The notes under the pieces: generated by a model
Databases searched by the model: none
The model's input: only the letters and a program-made list of their open reading frames with translations
What the model was told of the DNA's origin: nothing
Shown: positions 5,393 through 10,432 of the stretch, piece after piece
How positions within the stretch are numbered: position 1 is the stretch's first letter
Layout of the letters: the number at the start of each line of letters is the position of its first letter
Translations under genes and position numbers: made by a program
Assembly (NCBI GenBank): GCA_029865445.1
Contig: JAOUGY010000116.1
Coordinates: forward strand, 1 to 10,432
Direction of reading: 5' to 3'
From: Acidimicrobiia bacterium
Lineage (GTDB): Bacteria > Actinomycetota > Acidimicrobiia > Spongiisociales > ZC4RG35
Length of the DNA: 10,432 nt

Positions 5393-6307
5393 TCAGCAGC
5401 TTCCGACCGTTGCCACCACGCCCACGTGGTCCGAACCGGTCAGCGGCACGACTTGATCGTCCTCTGAGCACAGTCCACGGACGAGGATGTGGTCGATCCT
5501 GAGAACGAAAGGCCACCACTTCCGAGAAGTAGTCGATGCCCAGCCCGAGCGCATGGCGTCTTGGAGGCCTCCGACCTCGAGGACAGTTCGGTAGCCGATG
5601 CCTCGGTCCGAGGCGTTGAGATCGCCCGCAACCACGACCGGCCCGGAGATCGATCGAATCGCCTCGGAGAAGTCCTCCACCAGCCGTTGGCGGGTTGGAG
5701 GGAGCGCTTCGGAGGTCCCGTTGTAGAACCAGGGACGGCGGAGGTGCGCCGCGATCAGGGTGAAGGACAGCGGTGCGTCGACGGTCACCGCTCGCAGCCT
5801 CCGACCCGTCAGAGCTTCGCTCTCGATCGGCGTCAACGGGTACTTCGAGAGCACCACGAGGGTGGTTCTGTACACATTCTCGTTGACGATCGAGTGCGGA
5901 TATCGCTCGGCGAGTTCGGGTAGCCGTTTCATGGCGGCCGGATTCGCCTCGAGAACCACGATCACGTCTGGGTCTGCTTCGGCGGCGTCGATCAGGGCGT
6001 CGCCTGCGAGGCGATTGTCACCCGTGACGTTGACCGACATGATCCGAACGGTTTCGCCCGTCGGTGGCGGCAGTGGCGCCGGGCTCCGGGGAAGGAGGGT
6101 CGCAACCAAGACCATGACGATCGTGCTCACCAGCCCGAGGCGCAGCCTTCTGGACCTCGGTAGGAGTAGCGCAGCGAGGCAACCCGCGCCGATCAGCGGC
6201 ATCCCGATCGCTGCCACCTCCGTCCACGCGGTCAGGTCGCGCACGGCGAACCATGACCAAGGCGCGGCGACGGAGGCAACGAGGAGGGCGATGCGCCGGG
6301 GGTTCAC
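5393..6307 (-). CDS. Membrane-anchored endonuclease/exonuclease/phosphatase-family protein
   Basis: A 304-residue protein. The N-terminus holds about three hydrophobic segments (6-21, 31-50, 57-73) with a Pro-rich linker, placing the catalytic domain probably outside the membrane. Residues 86-303 form an EEP-fold metal-dependent phosphohydrolase domain with the expected residues: MSVNV with N93, VLEANP with E120, AAHLR with H188, the GDLNA motif with D229 and N231, RIDHILV with D272-H273, and GSDHVGV with D293-H294. All catalytic positions are present, so activity is likely. The family cleaves phosphodiester bonds in nucleic acids, lipids or sugar phosphates; membrane-linked bacterial members are often named only as EEP-family, and the substrate cannot be told. 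GTG 6307 is the likely start, with TACGGT 8 nt upstream and no ribosome-binding site. The gene is 55 bp downstream of the UGSC gene. Confidence 0.88.
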   Translation of the reverse strand: MNPRRIALLVASVAAPWSWFAVRDLTAWTEVAAIGMPLIGAGCLAALLLPRSRRLRLGLVSTIVMVLVATLLPRSPAPLPPPTGETVRIMSVNVTGDNRLAGDALIDAAEADPDVIVVLEANPAAMKRLPELAERYPHSIVNENVYRTTLVVLSKYPLTPIESEALTGRRLRAVTVDAPLSFTLIAAHLRRPWFYNGTSEALPPTRQRLVEDFSEAIRSISGPVVVAGDLNASDRGIGYRTVLEVGGLQDAMRSGWASTTSRKWWPFVLRIDHILVRGLCSEDDQVVPLTGSDHVGVVATVGSC

Positions 6308-6362
6308 GACGCGGCACCGTAGCCATCTCTCCGGGTAATGGAAGCGTTCGGAGGAGAGGCTG

Positions 6363-6875
6363 TCAGGCTGTGATGGCGGCGATCACTGCCTCCAAGGCGT
6401 CGCGTGCGAGCACACCCATCTCGTCGTCGGTTCGATCCTGGATGGGGTGGGGTACGAACACTCCCTCGACCTGGATACCCAGGCTGGCTGATTGGGCGGC
6501 GGCGGCGGTGCGGAATTCCGCCGAGGCAACGAACACTCCCGGTATGCCTCGACCCTCCAGATCGGCGATGTCGTGCACACTGCACGACGTGCAACTCCCT
6601 CAATCGGCGAGCGCTTCGATCACCGCCTCGCATTCGGTCGCGATGAGGTGGCGCAGATCGACGGTCGCCGGCTTCGAGAAGGTGGGCTTGGCGTATCTCC
6701 GCACCGCCGCACCCCGCCGCGCAAGCAACTCGGCCAGGGTGTCGAGGAACACGTTGCCGCGAGGCTTGGAGATATCGAGGAGGCCGACCGTCCTTCCCTC
6801 CAGACCGTCGAGCCTCGCCGCCAGGTTTCGTACCGGCGGCTCCAGCTCGGAGGTCGGATCCAACAAAATCGTCAC
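6363..6875 (-). CDS. UGSC-family selenoprotein, read through in-frame TGA (Sec92)
   Basis: Read as one frame this gives 170 residues with a TGA at codon 92 (6602-6600). The protein before it (GRTVGLLDISKPRGNVFLD, LAELLARRGA, ECEAVIEALAD) and after it (GSCTSCSVHDIADLEGRGIPGVFV) forms a single UGSC-family domain. In that family the motif is U-G-S-C-T-S-C-S, with Sec replaceable by Cys or another residue, preceded by a strand and a variable acidic residue as here. A hairpin suited to a bacterial SECIS element starts 11 nt after the TGA. The Sec and the Cys at 95 and 98 suggest a redox role; the substrate is unknown. GTG 6875 is the start: GGGAGG lies 9 nt upstream, and an in-frame TGA lies 6 nt upstream, ruling out an earlier start. 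A cell using it needs selA, selB, selC and selD elsewhere. The alternative, a broken gene, is less likely because no other defect is seen. Confidence 0.88.
6570..6602 (-). promoter_or_regulatory. Candidate bacterial SECIS element
   Basis: On the minus strand, TGA (6602-6600) is followed after 11 nt by GTCGTGCA (6588-6581), a GTG loop (6580-6578) and TGCACGAC (6577-6570). This is a perfect 8-bp stem with a 3-nt loop whose first base is G. The loop lies 19 nt after TGA, within the spacing known for bacterial SECIS elements bound by SelB. A 3-nt loop is at the short end of the known range. It overlaps the codons for the UGSC motif itself, as is usual in bacteria. Confidence 0.75.
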
Positions 6876-6918
6876 CTCTCACCACCTCCCGTTCCTCTCA
6901 CGTCGATATCCACGTATC

Positions 6919-6931
6919 CAACCCTGGGTTG
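6919..6931. repeat. Perfect inverted repeat between the thioredoxin-fusion and UGSC genes
   Basis: CAACCC-T-GGGTTG is a perfect 6-bp dyad around one base, lying in the 79-bp gap upstream of the UGSC start. With a one-base spacer it cannot form a proper RNA hairpin without opening central pairs, so a protein-binding operator is more natural. No promoter is apparent next to it, and no partner copy was found elsewhere in the window. Confidence 0.3.
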
Positions 6932-6954
6932 AGGAGCTGTGCGCGAATCTACGG

Positions 6955-8382
6955 TCATGGGCGGATCTCCACCGTCGTCAGCTCGGATCCGCCTGGGCCA
7001 CTCGACCATCCACCGATCACACCCGAGAACATTCCTGCCGTTCCGCCCGCCCGAACGAACCAGAGCCCATCCTCGCGGAATTTGGGGATGATCGCCTCCG
7101 CGAAGGAAGGGGGAAGACCTTCGGCAATGCCTCCGGCATCACGGATCAACTCGGTCCCGGGCCTGGTCAACACGTCCTGAATCTCCGCACGCAGCCGGGC
7201 CTTCGACCAGCCCGCCTCGGCGAACGTTCGAGCATGCTCCGGCGAAACGACCACGAGCGCATCGAATCGCATCGCCAGCTTGGGATGCCACACGGTCCGG
7301 AGCTGTTCGGCGAATGATCTCGCCAGCGACTCGGGAGTCCGGCTGATTTGGTCGACGATCTCGTGCGGTCCGTGTCCCGCGAAGAGCGAGACCGTGCTCG
7401 CCTCCGGGCCGAATCCCTGTTCGGTAGACAGCGACTCCCACGGTGACCCCTCCTCCGCCTCGGGGAAGCACAGTCCGATCTTGGCCGGGCTGCCCAAGGT
7501 GGCGCGGTCGACGCCGCCCGGCTTCGCCCCGCCGACGTTCCGCACGACCAGATTCAGGGCTCGGCCGATCGTCGAGTTGGCCCTGTTGCCGGGACCGAGC
7601 GCGTTCATCCCCGAGTTCATCCCGATCCGCTCCCGGATCGGCCCGTTGACGACAATGACCGGTCCCACGAAGAACGTCGTGGCCGAGACGCCGTGAATGT
7701 TGAATCGGTCGGTGGCGACGGCTTCTACGGAGGCGAGAACCACCGGGAGGAACTCCGGCAGGCAACCCGCCATGACTGCGTTGATCGCCACCTTCTCGAC
7801 GGTGCAAGGAACGAGATCGGGCGCCAGCACGCACACAACCTCGCCGGGATCTCGGGTTGTGCCCGTCAGCATCCGTTCGACCCGCTCTGGCGTGGGCGGG
7901 ACCACGGGTAGCCCGTCGGTCCATCCCCTCGCAGCCATCGCCTCATGCTCGTCCTCGGCCGATCCCAGCTCGACCGTTCGGGAACGTGTGCGCCGGCCGT
8001 TGGCAGCCCGCTGGAGCCGTTCGTGGACAAGGGGCTCGAAGATCAACGAACCGCATCCGGGCCGGTGCTCGGGCAACTCGGGAGCCAGATCGGCGAGGCC
8101 GGTGACCGACTCCCACTCGCGTCTGCTCCACCCGGCTACCGATTCCGTCACCGTCCCTCCTTCGACTCGATACAGCGTGGGCGTGGTCTCGGTTTGGAGC
8201 TCCCACGACACAACGAGGTCGGTGTCGTCGACCGGAGAGAAACCCGGCGGCCACGACGGGTCATCCTGGGTGACGACCGTGAGACCCGGCCCGTCGAGTA
8301 TCTGACTCAAGGCCGGTATCACCAGATGGCACGTCGGACAGTCCTTCTTGACCACGGCCACGAACCCATCCGGGAGTCTCAT
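6955..8382 (-). CDS. Thioredoxin-like domain fused to a large conserved domain; UGSC partner
   Basis: A 475-residue cytoplasmic-type protein with no signal sequence. The first 100 residues form a thioredoxin-like domain with the active-site pair C15-P-T-C18 right after the first strand. A linker with R107-PGCGS follows, then a large domain (about 145-400): GWTDGLPVVPPTPERVERML, EKVAINAVMAGCLPEFLPVV, GMNSGMNALGPGNRANSTIGRALNLVVRNVGG, and AMRFDALVVVSPEHARTFAEAGW. I recall this large domain from proteins that accompany UGSC-type genes, but I know no biochemical function. The thioredoxin domain could reduce the Sec/Cys centre of the next gene's product, or both could act on one small substrate; both are inference. 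It lies 37 bp after the copper oxidase gene and 79 bp before the UGSC gene on the same strand. ATG 8382 lacks a ribosome-binding site; TACGGT 7 nt upstream suggests a leaderless start. Confidence 0.8.
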   Translation of the reverse strand: MRLPDGFVAVVKKDCPTCHLVIPALSQILDGPGLTVVTQDDPSWPPGFSPVDDTDLVVSWELQTETTPTLYRVEGGTVTESVAGWSRREWESVTGLADLAPELPEHRPGCGSLIFEPLVHERLQRAANGRRTRSRTVELGSAEDEHEAMAARGWTDGLPVVPPTPERVERMLTGTTRDPGEVVCVLAPDLVPCTVEKVAINAVMAGCLPEFLPVVLASVEAVATDRFNIHGVSATTFFVGPVIVVNGPIRERIGMNSGMNALGPGNRANSTIGRALNLVVRNVGGAKPGGVDRATLGSPAKIGLCFPEAEEGSPWESLSTEQGFGPEASTVSLFAGHGPHEIVDQISRTPESLARSFAEQLRTVWHPKLAMRFDALVVVSPEHARTFAEAGWSKARLRAEIQDVLTRPGTELIRDAGGIAEGLPPSFAEAIIPKFREDGLWFVRAGGTAGMFSGVIGGWSSGPGGSELTTVEIRP

Positions 8383-8389
8383 CGGTGCG

Positions 8390-8395
8390 ACCGTA
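8390..8395 (-). promoter_or_regulatory. Candidate -10 element for leaderless transcript of the thioredoxin-fusion gene
   Basis: On the minus strand TACGGT ends 7 nt before the ATG at 8382, and the octamer GCTACGGT recurs upstream of the endonuclease-family GTG (TACGGT at 6321-6316, 8 nt from the start). Neither start has a ribosome-binding site. No -35 element was recognised for either, so the call is based on spacing and the shared motif only. Confidence 0.3.
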
Positions 8396-8419
8396 GCTGG
8401 GGCCGGCGCACGAGGCGCC

Positions 8420-9481
8420 TCAGATCGCGGAGAACCATCCCGTCGCCCCCCGATGAGCGATCGAATGCTGGTGGGGGTGGAACATGTAGCGTCCGCGGTC
8501 CGAGAGATGGAACTCGATCATCGCCCGCTCCATCTGACCCAAGGTGATGACGTCGGTCTCGAATGCGGGCTGCGATCCGATCCCGGCCGGAAACACCGTG
8601 AAGGTCTCCGCGTGGAGGTGAAACGACCCCACCGGTTCGTATTCCATGAGGTTGAGCACATAGGTGCGCACCGGTTCGCCCGCCGGGATCTTGATGGGGA
8701 ACTTCTCGAAGAATCCGGCCACACCGTTCCATGTGTACAGCTCGTTCCGACCGTCGTCGTTGACGTCCCATCCCGTGAGGGCAAGCACGACTTCGTGGGC
8801 GTCCGAGCGCCCCCCTGGAGGATCGACGATCAGTGTCCCGTAGAGGCCCTTCGAGATGTGCAGATCGATCGGCATGGTGTGGCAGTGATATGGGTGCACG
8901 CCTGCCGGTCCTGCCTCGATCTCGTAGATCACCTCTCCACCCGGCGGTACCGGTTCCCAGCCATCGTGGATGGGTGAGTGGCGACCGTGGAAGTGGAGGT
9001 TGTGGTCGTGCCCGGTGGCGTTGACGAACCGGATCCGGATGAGCTCGCCTTCCGTCGCCCGGATGATGGGGCCGGGCGCCGACCCGTTGTAGGTCCATGC
9101 CGCGACAGTGTTGTCACGGCCGACGGCGATCTCGGTCTCGACGACCGTCATCTCGACTTCGACCGGACCCGAGTTCGGCGGCGGCGGAATGGTGACGGCG
9201 TCGAGGGCGGTCTCGTCGAGCTCGTTGGGAGGCGAGTAGGAGCCGCCGTAGGGTCCGGCGGCGTCCCCGGCGGGCAGCTCGGAGGACAGCCTCCGTTCCG
9301 ACTCGTAGTGATCGGTGGTGGGTGCGGCGGAGGAGGCGTGGGCTGCGGCGTGGGTGCCGACCGATCCGAGCACGGCGCCGGCGCCGAGCAGGGTCACCCC
9401 GCCCGACCCTAGGCGCTTCAGCGCCTGCCGGCGGGTGAGCCCGGAAGAGGGCTCGGGCGGGAGCCGGTGCTCTTCGCTCAG
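8420..9481 (-). CDS. Tat-exported two-domain multicopper oxidase, apparent CTG start
   Basis: A 353-residue protein. The twin-arginine signal TRRQALKRLG (16-25) is followed by a hydrophobic stretch and AHA, implying export by Tat with copper bound after folding. Two cupredoxin domains follow. The first, about 105-225, has HNLHFHG (H163, H165) and HPYHCHTMPIDLH (H199, C200, H201, H208) then KGLYG, so a type 1 copper site is likely here. The second, about 226-353, has FHLHAETF (H288, H290) and FHPHQHSIAHRG (H335, H337, H339, H343) but no Cys, so it supplies trinuclear ligands only. Multicopper oxidases of this kind reduce O2 while oxidising phenols, metals or other donors; the donor is unknown. 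CTG 9481 is proposed because it follows GGGAGG by 6 nt, overlaps the upstream stop as CTGA, and precedes the signal; no standard start fits. Confidence 0.85.
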   Translation of the reverse strand: MSEEHRLPPEPSSGLTRRQALKRLGSGGVTLLGAGAVLGSVGTHAAAHASSAAPTTDHYESERRLSSELPAGDAAGPYGGSYSPPNELDETALDAVTIPPPPNSGPVEVEMTVVETEIAVGRDNTVAAWTYNGSAPGPIIRATEGELIRIRFVNATGHDHNLHFHGRHSPIHDGWEPVPPGGEVIYEIEAGPAGVHPYHCHTMPIDLHISKGLYGTLIVDPPGGRSDAHEVVLALTGWDVNDDGRNELYTWNGVAGFFEKFPIKIPAGEPVRTYVLNLMEYEPVGSFHLHAETFTVFPAGIGSQPAFETDVITLGQMERAMIEFHLSDRGRYMFHPHQHSIAHRGATGWFSAI

Positions 9482-10432
9482 AAGATCCCTCCCACCAGGA
9501 GCGCTACGACGACTGCGCCGAGCCAGCCGACGAGGCCTCCGACGCCGAACCCGAGGCGTTTGGCAAGGCCCGCCCCCCTGTTGCCGAGCGCCGCGAACAA
9601 GAACACACCGAGCATCGGAACGGCCACAATGGCGACGCTCCACATGAGTTTGCCCACCAGGGAGCGCTCGGACCGCCAGGTCCTTGCCAACGCCCACAGC
9701 CCTCCCAAGACCCAAACCACCAGCGGGACCCACCAGAGCAGCGCCCCAAGGAGGACCGGCCAGAACCCACCATCGAGGGCGATGCCGAGGAACACGGGGC
9801 GTGGATTGTCGAACTGGACTCCGGTCGGGAGCTCAGGCGTCGTGATGGCGGACGGATCGAAGTCGAGCGAAGCGAACACGTCCACAGCCGGGCGGACCTC
9901 GGCGTCGGCGGGCAGTTGATCGAAATCGAGCGTCGGCTTTGGTGCATCACCGTGTTCCAGGATCGTGTTCTGCCCGAACTTCACCTGAGCGATTCGTCCG
10001 AGGTTGTCGGACGACGTCGCCAGACCGTACGGCAGGGGGAGGTTGATGCCGTCGCAGTCGTGGAGGAACAGGAAGTAGGGCACCGAGGTCGCGGCGTCGT
10101 TGCCGGCGAAGCAGGAGCCCTGTTCGAGTGGCCCTCCGAGTGTGAGATCGGCCCGTCCCGACCCCCGGATGACGTTGTCGCGGACCTCGTTCCCGCCGGA
10201 TGGCCAGAGGTTGGCGTCGATCATCGACACGATCTCGACGCCCGAGGTCTTGTTGTTGACGAGCAGGTTGTTGCGTACCACCGAGTCGCGGGCGCCGGCG
10301 AGCACGACTCCATTCCCGAACGCAGACCACTCCGCAGTGCGGTTGGGCGCCTCCTCTGCCTCACCGTTGTGGTGGATGTAGTTGCCGGCGACCACCACGT
10401 TGTTGGCGGGCGGCAAGAGCTCCGAATCGAGG
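9478..10432 (-). CDS. Beta-helix (NosD/PbH1-like) protein with membrane C-terminus (partial)
   Basis: 317 codons are visible; the frame is open at the right edge, so the N-terminus is outside. Residues about 10-100 show parallel beta-helix repeats: NNVVVAGNYIHHNGE, FGNGVVLAGARDSVVRNNLLVNN, and NEVRDNVIRGSGRADLTLGG, with the Asn-rich turn spacing of PbH1/NosD proteins. A polar linker follows with a DGINLPLPYG segment. The C-terminus has three hydrophobic segments (about 222-249, 261-283, 294-316); the second, WSVAIVAVPMLGVFLF, resembles the N-terminal membrane part of cardiolipin-synthase-type PLD proteins. The protein is thus a surface beta-helix anchored in the membrane. Beta-helix proteins can bind carbohydrate or assist metal loading; no function is claimed. 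Its TGA overlaps the multicopper oxidase start by 4 bp, so the two are probably made together. Confidence 0.82.
   Translation of the reverse strand, partial: LDSELLPPANNVVVAGNYIHHNGEAEEAPNRTAEWSAFGNGVVLAGARDSVVRNNLLVNNKTSGVEIVSMIDANLWPSGGNEVRDNVIRGSGRADLTLGGPLEQGSCFAGNDAATSVPYFLFLHDCDGINLPLPYGLATSSDNLGRIAQVKFGQNTILEHGDAPKPTLDFDQLPADAEVRPAVDVFASLDFDPSAITTPELPTGVQFDNPRPVFLGIALDGGFWPVLLGALLWWVPLVVWVLGGLWALARTWRSERSLVGKLMWSVAIVAVPMLGVFLFAALGNRGAGLAKRLGFGVGGLVGWLGAVVVALLVGGIF

Noticed and set aside
6308..6362. Terminator between the UGSC and endonuclease-family genes
   Set aside because: Only a 6-bp CTCTCC/GGAGAG pairing with a 20-nt loop and no T-run is seen.
6363..6578. Independent 71-residue gene starting with GTG at 6578
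   Set aside because: There is no ribosome-binding site, and the protein is plainly the second half of the UGSC domain; the true reading is through the TGA.

Overview
The window looks like chromosomal DNA of a high-GC actinobacterium, probably an uncultured member of the Acidimicrobiia or a relative. This is an inference from the base composition, the many GTG starts and 4-bp stop/start overlaps, actinobacterial protein families (tandem DUF427, a GKRALF-type zinc ribbon, a lipobox protein with a cell-wall-binding-like repeat), and candidate leaderless starts. No transposase, phage gene, CRISPR array, rRNA or tRNA was seen.

Region 1 (1-3149, minus strand) is one compact gene string read from 3149 downward: an orphan ParA-type ATPase, a small zinc-ribbon protein, a 2TM-domain protein, a lipoprotein, and the first 53 codons of a second protein whose N-terminal domain matches that of the 2TM protein. 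Genes 1 and 2 share an ATGA overlap, as do genes 3 and 4. The genes are therefore probably co-transcribed and partly translationally coupled.

Region 2 (3150-5387, plus strand) starts with a two-copy DUF427 protein. It is followed by two unlisted short reading frames with good ribosome-binding sites, in a stretch rich in hairpins that ends in a strong intrinsic terminator (4286-4330). An azlC-azlD branched-chain amino acid exporter pair follows, coupled by a GTGA overlap and converging on the next region with only 5 bp between stop codons.

Region 3 (5393-10432, minus strand), read from 10432 downward, holds a partial beta-helix/membrane protein, a Tat-type two-domain multicopper oxidase overlapping it with an apparent CTG start, a thioredoxin-domain fusion protein, a UGSC-family selenoprotein, and a membrane-anchored endonuclease/exonuclease/phosphatase-family protein.

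The highlight is the UGSC gene (6363-6875). It is cut by one in-frame TGA exactly at the position that is selenocysteine in this family. An 8-bp hairpin with a G-initial loop begins 11 nt downstream, as expected of a bacterial SECIS element. Standard gene calling would split it into two hypothetical fragments. With the preceding CPTC thioredoxin fusion protein it forms a probable thiol/selenol redox pair of unknown substrate, next to a copper oxidase gene. The second point of interest is the sORF pair at 4031-4279, where a sequence inside the first frame is a perfect 7-nt complement of that frame's own ribosome-binding site.
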